The notes under the pieces are model-generated. The model did not search any database. It was given only the letters and a program-made list of their open reading frames with translations, and was not told where the DNA came from. Source: Chloromonas sp. AAM2 (taxonomy: Eukaryota > Chlorophyta > Chlorophyceae > Chlamydomonadales > Chlamydomonadaceae). Taken from it: a stretch of 40,330 bases of DNA. Location: NCBI GenBank assembly GCA_004335635.1, contig QAXH01006694.1:1-40330 (forward strand), written 5' to 3'. Position numbers and translations under genes: made by a program. Shown here one piece after another: positions 23,901 to 34,560 of this stretch. Positions within the stretch are counted from its first letter, which is position 1. Each line of letters begins with the position of its first letter.

Positions 23901-26900
23901 CTGTGCAGGTTATTACGTACGAAAAGAGTTTACGGACTGCCCAGTACGCGTTTGAGTTTGCGATTCTGAACAACAGAAAGAAGGTGGGCGACCCCATGGG
24001 TATGATGGGAAATGAATGCCATGGAGGCTGGGATAGGTACCTGCACTATGGTAAGGACATGAGCTTAGGTACTGACGATGCTTCAAACAACGTACAAATG
24101 CTGTGTGAACGGGAGGTCATGTCTACGGTCTGTCGTTTTTGGCCAACCCATCTCCTTTGTGTACACTTTTCAAAATTGCCGCTAAAACAGACTCGCTTGA
24201 TCAAGTTGTTCCCATGTGGCCGCCGGTAGAATGACCAGAGCAAGCGAGTCAGTTGCCGTTGCCCAAATGTGCAGGTGACGGCCGTGCACAAGGCTAACAT
24301 CATGAAACTGGGAGATGGCCTGTTCCTCAAGGTAGGTTGATGGGTTGGTCAAGGGCTAGTGTGCTCGCCTGACCTGTTGTGGCTCCCGTTCCGAGGCCGT
24401 TGACATCAGCCTGGGTGACGGAGTGCTTCCAGCAGCCCATCATTGTTTTTCTGCCCTGCTCGTTTTGTTTCCTGCTCAGGGCAGGTCAGGGCGGTGCTCA
24501 TCTCGACCCATGTCCTGTCGCAGCTTACCTGATGTAAACTGTTTTGTGCCGGCCGTGCAGTATCTTTCAAGCCAACAAACAGTACTAAGCCAGCATCGTC
24601 TGTTTACACTCCGCGCCGAATGTTATTTGATTACATTCAACCGTATGATCGCCAACCCTGCTTACGTAGGCGTGTCGCGAGGTAGCCGCCCAGTTCCCCA
24701 CCATCAAGTTCGAGGAGATGATTGTGGACAACACGTGCATGCAGCTCGTGGGCAGGCCGGAGCAGTTCGACGTCATGGTGAGTGGGGACCGGCTGCATAA
24801 GTGCGCGGGCAAGAGGAATAGTACAGGTGGCATGACTGATCGGGCTGATGAGCTACTGCAAAGCACCAGTACTAGACAAATACCAGTCAAGTACCAGTCA
24901 AAAATGTGCTTGCCTGTTGTGTGATTGCTTGAGGGCGGCCTAGCCAGCTCGCGCACGGCTGAACGGAGGACAGTTGCTCGACACCCAGTTGCGCACCATG
25001 TCTCTCCGCCTCGCACATGCCCTGTTGCGAGGTTGTGCAGAAGGGTAGCATGCGGCCAGTCAGAATCAGTGCGTGCTCCGTCCCCAACCCTATTGGCGAC
25101 CCGGCCCTGCACCCTCAACCCACATGTGGGAGTCCATGACGATGCTATCATGTCTGCATGCCGTTGGTGGCGTTGCTTGGCCCTGCTGCACCAAGCACCC
25201 TCACCCTACGTAACCCTTATCCTTAACTCAATCTACACTGATAGTTTGCAGCCGACACCCTTCCTGCCATGTGGGCAATCCTGTAAATGTCACACACACA
25301 GTCACAACGATGACGTAAAAATTATGTGTTGCTTGGCCCTGCTGCACCAAGCACCCTGACCCCAGCCCAACCTGACCCTACACCTCTCACTGCTCTCCAG
25401 GTGACGCCCAACCTGTACGGCAACCTCGTGGCTAACGTGGTGGCGGGGCTGTGCGGGGGGTACGGAGTGGTGCCGGGGGGCAATGTGGGAGACAATGTGG
25501 CGCTGTTTGAACAGGTGGGGCGTGGCTGAAGGGGCGGACATTCAAGAACATCCCAGTGCGTGTGAAAGTAGCAATCATAGTGCACGCCCCCACCTCAACT
25601 CTCTCCACACACTTATTAACACCATCACATTCTCACTCCTTCACAGCGAGTCATCAGTCTCACTCTCTCACTCGTTCGCCGTATTGTTCTCACTGTCACA
25701 TGTTCACAGTGCGCCATCACCCTCACACTCGGTATACTCATCACACTCGCGCAGACAATTGCAGCGACCATCACTCCCGGCCCCGCTGTTCCTGCATATC
25801 TATCACACTCGCATCTCACAGAGTGCCCGTCGCTCGCTCTCTCACCTCACTGTGTCATTCACTCTCACTGCATATTAATTGCTCTCACACATGTTCATAG
25901 ACTGCCATCGCTCTCACGCTCACCTCACTCTCACTGCGTCGGTCACACTCACACATGTTCATAGACTGCCATCGCTCTCACACCCTCACTCTCACTACAT
26001 ACCAATCACATCGCTCCCGCATGTCCCCAGGGTGCCCGCCACGTGGCCAAGGAGCTGGCTGGCAAGGGGCAGTCCAACCCCACCGCCACGCTCCTCTCCA
26101 CGGTGCTCATGCTGCACCACATCAAGTTTCACTCGTTCGCTGGAAGACTGGAGAAGGCTATTCTCAAGGTAGAGGGGTGATTTTGGTTTTCATGAGGTGG
26201 CATATGGCGGTCTTAATATTCGCTGCACTTCTGGCAAAGCGATTCCAAGGAAGCTGCTATCCTGTGTTGCGCATGTTGAAGGGTTGCTTGGATGAGGCCA
26301 CTTGTTCGAGGCCATGGTTGAGTTCAGGCTGTGCGTGCATGCAAAGCACGAGCATGCTTTGAACGCACTGGCTGTGTGTTTGGCTGACCTTTGTTCTCCC
26401 TACCTGCACCCCTGGTGGTTCTGAACTTTGCTTTACATCTGACACAAGCAATGCGGGCTGAACCTGCTCAACACTCCTGCCTGAGAGTATCTGACAAAGC
26501 TGCCGTCCTTTGGCTACGCCCGTGAAATTGTTTGTTAGCGCTTGCGTGAGGCTATGGCTGGGTTCAGGCTGTACATGGACTGCAAGCAATCCGTTGGCTG
26601 GCAGCATGCTGCGGTTGGCTGTCATCTGCTCAATTCACAATCCTGTAGTCTTCCGAAGTCTGGTTGAAACAGACAGTACTTATTGCCAGTCACATGATAA
26701 GTCACATGAGTGATCACATGATAAGTCGCATGAGTGATCACATGATAAGTCACATGAGTGATCACATGGTCAACCACAACAGCTGTCGCCTCATGTCCTG
26801 TGCAGGTGTACGCCGAGGGCAACAAGTCACACCTCACTCCCGATGTGGGTGGCCACGGCACAGTCAGCAGCATTACCAAGGCAATTATTGCGGAATTGTA

Positions 26901-26901
26901 G
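20906..26901 (+). CDS. IDH1: NAD-dependent isocitrate dehydrogenase, regulatory subunit (mitochondrial)
   Basis: Thirteen exons: 20906-20974, 21066-21150, 21704-21822, 21984-22031, 22269-22337, 22986-23077, 23334-23403, 23909-23983, 24275-24331, 24670-24777, 25401-25514, 26031-26168 and 26806-26901 (TAG). They sum to 1140 bases and stay in frame, giving 379 aa, the normal family length. Exon 1 ([15 protein letters not shown]...) is rich in Ala, Ser, Arg and Lys without acids, a mitochondrial presequence. Motifs: [14 protein letters not shown] (about 42-55), SLNVQLRK (123-130), [14 protein letters not shown] (160-173), [15 protein letters not shown], and TPNLYGN (266-272). In catalytic subunits the last motif is NLYGD, where Asp binds the metal; Asn272 here, with SLNVQLRK and PEQFDVMV, marks the regulatory type of plant IDH1. 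It acts in the TCA cycle, in a hetero-oligomer with a catalytic subunit. The acceptor before 22269 (ttgaag) is weak. Several introns carry minisatellites. Confidence 0.93.
23270..23333 (+). repeat. TG-rich short tandem repeat ending at an IDH 3' splice site
   Basis: Irregular copies of gatgtgtgacgt and tgtgtgatg run through to the cag at 23331-23333, the acceptor of the ENTEGEY exon. Confidence 0.75.
23701..23868 (+). repeat. 20-bp minisatellite in an IDH intron
   Basis: Eight tandem units of 20 bases (consensus taggcacgtgagggcagcag; the first two units diverge) plus a partial ninth, ending about 40 bases before the acceptor at 23908. The unit contains CACGTG. Minus-strand reading frames across it (repeats of PTAALTCLL type) are artefacts of the repeat. 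Confidence 0.95.
24472..24540 (+). repeat. intronic interspersed repeat, copy 1 (sense, IDH)
   Basis: Contains gctcagggcaggtcagggc, ggtgctcatc, tgtcctgtcgcagcttacct and tgtaaa in that order. Related sequences occur on the minus strand at 39015-39077, 33612-33681 and, weaker, 30619-30663. This copy lies in the IDH intron 24332-24669. Confidence 0.6.
26691..26770 (+). repeat. 24-bp minisatellite in the last IDH intron
   Basis: Three units of 24 bases containing cacatgataagt and cacatgagtgat, plus a partial fourth, about 35 bases before the acceptor at 26805. Confidence 0.9.
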
Positions 26902-28193
26902 GAAGGCATGCACTGGCGCTGAAGTGTTGCGCCTGGAGCTCGGCGTGAGTAGCGAGCATGGAATGCATCAGCGACCTTTGACTGGCACTGTTCGACATGC
27001 ATGAAATGCGTGCATGCAAGCTTGGTGGGAATGCGTTGACTGAGAGGTGGGGGTGAGCGCGGAATATTGGCAGAGGTACTGATCATCACCAACACTGCTG
27101 TCAGGTATGTAGTACGAGGAGACTGGAGGCGGTATGAAGTATGAGCAGAGAGGCTTGGTTGCATCACGTGGCAGGAACATGGCCAAGTCAGGCGCGCCGA
27201 GGTGATCCTCAGCCCCACGCAAAGGCACAGAAACTAGCGGCAGGATGCAAGCATGCTGGCCAGGCATGTGGGGCACTGCCAGCATGCATGCCAACTTGAT
27301 TAGTATGACTTGTCTGGCGGGTTGGGTTAATCTGAGCTTTAGATTCAGTTCGGAGCTTCGATTGCACCTTTTGCATACCATGGCTTGCAACGCTTGTGAG
27401 GCTGTTTCATCTGGACCGCCTTGCATGGCTTTGGCGAGCTCTGTGTCTCACGAGCACTGCCCATTGCTGTTGTTATGCAACCGGGTATATAATGAATTCA
27501 TGAGATAAACATGTATGCCCGCTGTGGCCATTTGTCCTGACTATCTGTGCATATTGCAAACGCTAGCAAGTCAGGCAAGTGTCACTTGCAGTGTACATGT
27601 GCACACTTTTAGAAGGGCGCCCTACGCACGCCGCTGGCGTTCATTTCACATGATCCCTGGCTGGATGGCTAGACGTGCCGTTGATGTTGATCCGCACGTG
27701 TTCGTGAGCGTGGCTAGGTATGCAACTGAGGTCATTGTTGACGTTGGACCCGATCCCTTGATCACGGGCTCATGCAACATACAGTGACTACAACTTGAAG
27801 CCCGTGCAATCAGCAACCAGCTGGAAACAACAAACGATGACCGTGCCAGACGAAAACATCATCAAATAGTGCCAATTGCTATTCCGTGGTGGTGAAGTAC
27901 ATGCAGTGTCAGGAAGGCAATTAGGGACACTAGGTTTGCCACACCCACAAGCGAGCGTTGAACAGGTGAATGCATCAAGTGCCAGTCAACTGCAGGACAC
28001 TGCAGGACATCGACTGAAGCTAGACAACTGGAATTGTTTCACTGCCGCTGAGGTGATTGCAGTCGGGTCTTCTGGCCTTTCGGAGTAGGCTGTTCAGGCT
28101 CATCCTCAGCCACTGCACGTCGTCATCAGCTTTGATTTTCACCACTGTTTCATTCCCTTTCCATGGTCACCATCTGCTCATCAGCGGAGCACG
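26902..28193. other. convergent intergenic region between IDH and the 3CxxC array
   Basis: Holds the 3' end of the IDH transcript and, on the minus strand, that of array copy A. Short blocks resemble sequence beside the other array copies: around 27552-27575 (gcaaacgctagcaagtcagg) compare 29969-29990 and 30603-30620; around 27970-28035 (catcaagtgccagtcaactg ... agacaactggaat) compare 32849-32905. They look like remnants of the duplicated unit. No gene found. Confidence 0.4.
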
Positions 28194-29062
<869 letters not shown>

Positions 29063-29073
29063 ACGCGTATCAT

Positions 29074-29330
29074 CAGCTTTCAGTTTCACCACCCAGGCGA
29101 TGCTGCTGGTCAACGCTGGTCAGATTGCCAGCGTCACGGTTTGTCTGCACGGGCCGCGGTGCACAGGCGCGACTGGAAGCGTCTGAAAACGTTAGCACCT
29201 GCGCCGCTTCTGGCTTCTGTGAATGGAAAAGCCTGCGCGCACACTGTCTTTGGATACGCGATGAGAATTCAAACAAGCCGATTCCAGATACGACGACACA
29301 TCCAGGCGCGTATGCCCACGCTTGATGTGG
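29074..29330 (-). promoter_or_regulatory. conserved upstream block, array copy A
   Basis: Minus-strand sequence shared with copy C (34371-34444) and less with copy B (32221-32266): cctgtgcaccg, cgtgcagacaaaccgtgac and gaccagcgtt follow one another in A and C. Lies just 5' of the first exon. It may be promoter or 5' UTR; a short unrecognised exon is not excluded. Confidence 0.5.
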
Positions 29331-30258
29331 CCTCTGGGTTTCAATTTTTACAATTCAAAATAAGTGGAGGACGGTATCATTGATTATGGTAAGGTCAACT
29401 TAGGCGGTGAAGGCGGCTGGGACAGCTATCATAGGTATTGTAGTACAACCGTGGTGGTGCTCCAGAGCACGAGGTGGTCCTGTATGTGCACTGACGAAGA
29501 TGCACACATTATAGACTTTCCACTTGGATGAACAGACTCGCGTACATCCAGTATTGCGACAGATGCTTATGGTTTGCGATTGGAGTCTACGTCATGATCG
29601 CTTGTTCCAAGAGTAACGCCTGCGATATGCTACGATATGCTACGATACCCTGTGCTGCGTATCAGCTTCCGGCTTCTTCTCTCGCTGGTGGGATGGGAGG
29701 GAGTGTTAAGACTGGCCTTCCACCCTGCGCTGTCTGCTGGTACACACAAGCTGAAACATTGTGGGCATGGCGGCAGGCCTGTCAACAACGTCCTCAAGCC
29801 GGCAGTGACAGCAGGCAAGGCCAACAAAGGCCAGGCGTTAGTTTTGGCAGCGACATGGATTAGAAGCCAAGGCACGTAACATTGCTTTGTGAAAAAGGCC
29901 AGGCAGAAAAAAAAGGTGGAGGTGGCCTCATGCCGTGCATTGTTTGTTTCGCTTGCTTGTTGAGTATTGTAAACGATAGCAAGCCAGGCGCTCATGTAAG
30001 CGCCATTTGTGGTGGGCACGCTGTAAAGCGCTCAACAGGTACCTCTCCGATGAAGTGCTCATCAGGGTTTCAGGGACTAGAATGTGTGGGAGGGCATTTG
30101 CTTGGAGGCAAGGCCTAGAGGCAGGCAACACAGCACAGAAATGCAAACCGCAAACCAGTTTTCCTGCTGTTGTAGCAGGCTGAATCTGAAATCACAAGCA
30201 AGTTGTAGCCGAGAGTTCAGGCATCAGAGCAGCATGATCGTGCTACCTGTCAGCCAGT
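29331..30258. other. spacer between array copies A and B
   Basis: No gene recognised. Contains a duplicated gatatgctac at 29622-29643 and a block around 29969-29990 resembling 27552-27575. Confidence 0.35.
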
Positions 30259-32152
30259 CTAGTAGCCCTTTCTAAACGTTGTGCAATTGTAGCCCAGCTT
30301 CTTGCATTTCTCACACAGCTCCTGCAAGTGAGGTTTGTCCTTGTCGATGTGCTGCTCGTGCTCTTCAGCCTTCTGCAGCTTCTCCTGCTTGTATGGGTAC
30401 CTACGTGGAATGGCAATGGGATGCACCACTTGTGCATGTGGCCACTCGCGACATGCTGGGGCTGAACTGAACGCAACCTTGAATCAAATCCTGATCCTTG
30501 ACCTTTGAAAACGGTATCACCCGTGCATCATAGCCAACCCAATGTTATGAGCTATGTTATCGTAGGTAGATGACATCAGGCGGGCCAACATACACCCGAG
30601 TCGAACGCTAGCAAGCCATGCAAGAGATGAGGTTGGACACCGTCCAAACCAACCCTGAGCAAGAGAAGGCAACTTCAAGGCGCAAAGAGCAAAGGACACA
30701 GAAGTCAAAGCACTGTGGACAAGCAAAGGCGTACTGCCAAATGTCAGGCATGGGTTGAGCAGGCGCAGCTAGAAACAAAGGACGTCCGTTTTAGGGCCTG
30801 GCAGTGGCCTGGCAAAGGCTGGCAGGTGTTTGACGATTTAAACTAGAAACAAAGGACGGACAACAAATCTGGGCCTGAGTTGGCTGGCGGGCAGGGGCCT
30901 GACAGTTCCTAGGGTGGCGGCAGCCTGAGAGCAAGCCGGCCATCGAGCAGGAACAAAAAGGGGTGGTCAAGGCTGAGCAGCCAAGCTGTGGGTGGCACAG
31001 GGTGAGCAGGCACGAAATCCTGCAGGTTGTGCCAAAAACGAGCCGAAGCTGTGTTGGCTACTACTGCGGCAGCAGGCGGCGGCCCTGCCAAGCGTTGGCC
31101 AGGGGCCGGTAGCTGGCCAGCCCAAAGATACCGGCGCCCAAAACTCATAGCATTTAGGGCTGACAGGCAGACGAGGGTCCAAGCTGCTGGGCTGAGTGGG
31201 GCTGGGGGCTGCAGGAGCCACAACGCTGCTTGAGGCACGTCCAGCAGACCGAGAGCGGCGAAAACCTGCAATCAAATCGCCACTGCTACTGGGCAGTCCC
31301 AGTAGGTATGCTGCCGACCGGTTGATGGGAGCGGGAAAGCGCGGGGAGACAGGGCATGTCCAGGGCCCCAAGAGTGGAGTCAATGACCATGCGCCACAGC
31401 GTCTCCTTGAATGTGCCAGCGCAGGGGTGGCGCCACACAGCAGCAAGGGCCCGACGGAACCGAGTACGAGTAATTGCAGAGTGGACTGTGATGTGTAGCA
31501 AACATGTTTAGCATATGGGTGGCTAAACTGTCTGGCCATCTATACTTTATCCTCACTCACACTTTGATCCGGCATTTAGTGCAGTCCTGACCACAGTTAG
31601 CCCAACTGTTGCCGCTTTCCCATGCGTGGTTACACCCTCGACACCTGCAGAAGACCAGTTAGGATCACCATACGCTGCACACAACTGGAAGGCAAACCAA
31701 CCCAGCACATTGCTGTAGGCCACACAACAGGACTGTCACAGTCACGTCGTGGTCTTCGGCGTATGACATGTTAGGACTCACCAGGACTGAGCTTGCTCGA
31801 TCGCTATATGCCCTGATTGAGTTGAATGCGGAAGCCGCGTACCTGAAGAAGCCGTAGCAGCGGTTCTTGCCTTGATAAGGGGTCTTGCCCCCTTTCAGTC
31901 CGCGCTCGTCCTTGGCATCCTTGCGTTTCACACCCATCTGGCTGGTATCCTTGGGTGGTGCGGCAGTTGCTGCCTTCTTCGCGACTGTCTGGCTGCCAGC
32001 GCTGAGAGGATCTCGAGACCTCTGCAAAGTCAAGACGATGGAACCATTTCAGACCCTGGCCTACGCATATCCAACAGTGGATTTGCACTGACCTGATTTG
32101 CACTGATAACCCGCAACGCCGACATGCGGCGCACGGAACAGGCGCGTATCAT
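30259..32152 (-). CDS. ZAR1-like 3CxxC zinc-finger protein, array copy B
   Basis: Minus-strand exons 32152-32093 (ATG), 32021-31843, 31644-31561 and 30400-30259 (TAG), all with GT-AG borders, give 465 bases in frame: 154 aa. The N-terminus MIRACSVRRMSALRVIS is Arg-rich and without acidic residues; organelle targeting is possible but unproven. A Lys-rich stretch follows, then KTPYQGKNRCYGFF, CRGC (81-84), [17 protein letters not shown] (101-104), YPYKQEKLQKAEEHEQHI, KPHLQELCEKC (137-140) and a last Cys147. All putative zinc ligands of the 3CxxC finger are present. This is the best-supported member of the array. Its last intron (1,160 bases) is enlarged by a LINE fragment and by one copy of the intronic repeat. 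The function is not known in algae; vertebrate relatives regulate maternal mRNA. Confidence 0.82.
30619..30663 (-). repeat. intronic interspersed repeat, copy 2 (weak)
   Basis: Minus strand: cttgctcagggttggtttgg then acggtgtcc; diverged from the copy at 33612-33681. Lies in the last intron of array copy B in the sense orientation. Confidence 0.4.
30898..31500 (-). mobile_element. LINE C-terminal fragment inside an intron of array copy B
   Basis: The minus strand carries, across at least one frameshift and one TGA, VWRHPCAGTFKETLWRMV, GRQHTYWDCPVAVAI (the zinc-knuckle style block behind LINE reverse transcriptases), LSALNAMSFGRRYLW, FWHNLQDFV, DHPFLFLL and a stop at about 30909. The last three blocks match the retroelement tail at window positions 1-389. 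The fragment is inactive and in the same orientation as the host gene. Confidence 0.55.
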
Positions 32153-33113
32153 CGTTCACTTTCTTTCACTGCCAGGCGATGCAACAGGAGAACGTCGACT
32201 TCTAGACTTCGGCTAGACTTCGAGCGTCAGTGTCATCTGCACGGGAGGAGGTGCACGGGTGAGGTGTCGTAGAACCTTGTTAGCGTGTGCGCCACCGTCT
32301 GGTCGTAAAATGTGCGCATGGTTTGCAATTGGGTCTGCACGAACGACGCATTTTGAATAAGCGGTCGCTATCTTGAGCACTCAAATTTGTCGAGCTTGAA
32401 AGGTAATCTTGGCCTGATCGTTTGCGTGTTCATGATATCCTCCGAGTCAGACGGCGGCAAAGCGGTCGGGGCCATATACAAATTAGTACTTGCGCCAGGA
32501 CTTGTACGATTGGTCGGCGGCTGCTGGAAGCTGTTGCAACTGCATCGCCATGAGTGCAGTAGTCTAGGTAGTGGCTAGGTAGTAGCTATGTAGTGGTTAG
32601 GAAGCACCGGGCGCACGAGCTGAAGTTGCTTGCTTGACAGGTTCTTCTGTGGCTGGTGTTGGCGTTGACCTTGGACGCGGCCCCTTGGTTCAGGGCTTGA
32701 ACATGCGCTACCCACAACTCTTGGGGGTTGCACCAACAGCTAGTGTCAGTGGTAGTCAGTAGGTATAGTGGTAATCCATTTGAAGCACATACAATGAAGC
32801 AGGAGGGTAGGTTGGCACACCCAGCAAGACTTGTGAACTTGTGTGAAAGCATCAAATGATGGTCAACTGTAGGACACCAGGCAAAACTCGACAACTGGAA
32901 GTTGATAGCATCGTAGCCAAACGTGAACGCTGTTGTTGCCTTGTGTGGTTGCCCATGCGGCTGGACGAATGCCATCATACTTATGTTAATTACAACAGGC
33001 CAGGTCAGTTCTGTAGTTTGGACGTCAAGGCTGATCGTCAAGCACAATACCTCGCCAGCAGACTCAATTTTTGCCTGCAATTCTTTTTCCGCGCAGGATT
33101 GCCATCACCTCAG
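32153..33113. promoter_or_regulatory. upstream region of copy B and spacer to copy C
   Basis: 32221-32266 (minus) holds a shortened version of the conserved upstream block of copies A and C. tagcgaccgct near 32363 (plus, within aagcggtcgcta) matches a word at 34530 upstream of copy C. A block at about 32627-32705 (ctggtgttggcgttgacctt) recurs at 35225-35315. 32849-32905 resembles sequence downstream of copy A. No gene. Confidence 0.4.
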
Positions 33114-33576
33114 TCAGCACCATCTTCCATCAGGCAGCTGTGTCCCAGCTGCTTGCATTTCTCGCACAGCTCTTGCAGGTGCGGTTTGTGTGTGTCAAAA
33201 TTCTCCTCATTCTTTTTCAGCTTCCTCTGCTTATATGGGTATGTGCGTGGGATGGCAACACAACACACTGCACTTGCTGTGCTAAGGTTTGAACCAGAAC
33301 TGCAGTCCTGAGCACAAACAACAGCAACATGGGCCGCTTATGTTATTTTTGTGTGTGTGTTCCAGCTTCAAAGTGTGCAATCCCAATAGCCTGGCACTTG
33401 ACATGGTCGCACACGCACAAGCAATTGCCAGCTGAAATCATACCGTCAGCAACACAGCCCACGCGGTAATAACTGCATTTTAGAGGCAGCTGTTGCACAC
33501 TGCGACTGTGTTTCCCTTCACCTTGGTATGATTCTGTGTTGCTGAACGCAAGGGGGCCCTCAGGTGCTGCCCCCAC

Positions 33577-33578
<2 letters not shown>

Positions 33579-33609
<31 letters not shown>

Positions 33610-33611
33610 GC
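33579..33611. repeat. AT microsatellite
   Basis: Alternating TA run with ACAT interruptions, in an intron of array copy C and directly beside an interspersed repeat copy; the related copy at 39015-39077 also borders an AT run. Confidence 0.9.
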
Positions 33612-33681
33612 ATTTACACCAGGGAAGCCGCCAGAGGACAAAGAACAGGATGGGGCACCGCCCTGGCCTACCCTGAGCAAG
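33612..33681 (-). repeat. intronic interspersed repeat, copy 3
   Basis: Minus strand: cttgctcagggtaggccagg, gcggtgccccatcctg, tgtcctctggcggcttccct and gtgtaaa, then the AT run. Sense to array copy C, in its intron between the second and third finger exons. Confidence 0.65.
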
Positions 33682-33726
33682 AAAGCCCCCGCTTGTGCTC
33701 TTGAGTGCAAGAGCTGTTCTCACTCA

Positions 33727-33852
<126 letters not shown>

Positions 33853-34202
33853 TCATCTATGAATCTACGAATCTAGCCTTCCTATCAACGGTTCTAGCAT
33901 CACAAAGAAGAAGTCAAATCAGCTTATGTCACCATCAACAGCTGTGTTGTCAACTTCAGACCAGTGCCCCAACCCTAGTGCTCCAATCGCAAGTCGGACG
34001 AGAAGCGTTTGTCTAGGATGAAGCTGGTTGGAAGTCATCATCATTCACGGCCCATCACGGCTGTACGATCTGGTTCTGAAGAAGTGATTTTACAGATTAC
34101 CTGAAGAAGCCGTAACAGCGTTTGGCACCTTGGTAGGGCGTCAGGCTCTGACCGCCACTGCTGAAACCATTGCGCGTCGCGACCACCTCACGGTGAGGAG
34201 TT

Positions 34203-34245
34203 CGCGAGCCAGGCCCCTGCGANNNCGCGAGCCAGGCCCCTGCGA
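34203..34245. other. assembly gap (NNN) between identical 20-bp flanks
   Basis: cgcgagccaggcccctgcga occurs at 34203-34222 and at 34226-34245, separated only by NNN. This is what unmerged overlapping contig ends look like. It duplicates the 3' splice site of the copy C exon. A second NNN, at 534-536, has no such flanks. Confidence 0.9.
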
Positions 34246-34322
34246 AATTCGGAACGATAGCACTCAACCCCGCATAGCAACGCAGGCAAGAACGCATAGC
34301 AACAGTGAGTTCGCTGCTGACC

Positions 34323-34560
34323 TTTGCTCTGAAAGCTTGTAACGTCGCAGCACCGCACTTCCACCGCTAAGGCAATGCTGGTGAACGCTGGTCAAGTTCG
34401 CGAGTGTCACGGTTTGTCTGCACAGGCGGCGGTGCACAGGCGAGGCGTCATCGCGTCTAGTTATCACGGTCCTGTGACTGGCTGTCGATCAACGTAAGCG
34501 GCCTGCGCGCACGTTGTCTATGAGTACCGGTCGCTACCTCATGAGAATTCTAATGTCAAT
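34323..34560 (-). promoter_or_regulatory. conserved upstream block, array copy C
   Basis: Minus-strand sequence at 34371-34444 matches that upstream of copy A: cctgtgcaccgccgcctgtg, cagacaaaccgtgac and gaccagcgtt. gaattctcat and gtgcgcgcaggc further upstream are also shared with copy A, showing that the duplicated unit includes the 5' flank. Confidence 0.5.

Noticed and set aside
23497..23997. Minus-strand frames with repeated [17 protein letters not shown]
   Set aside because: Translation of the 20-bp minisatellite in an IDH intron; no start context or splice logic.
31286..31539. Separate small gene in the array copy B intron
   Set aside because: The frames are explained as a frameshifted LINE C-terminal fragment.
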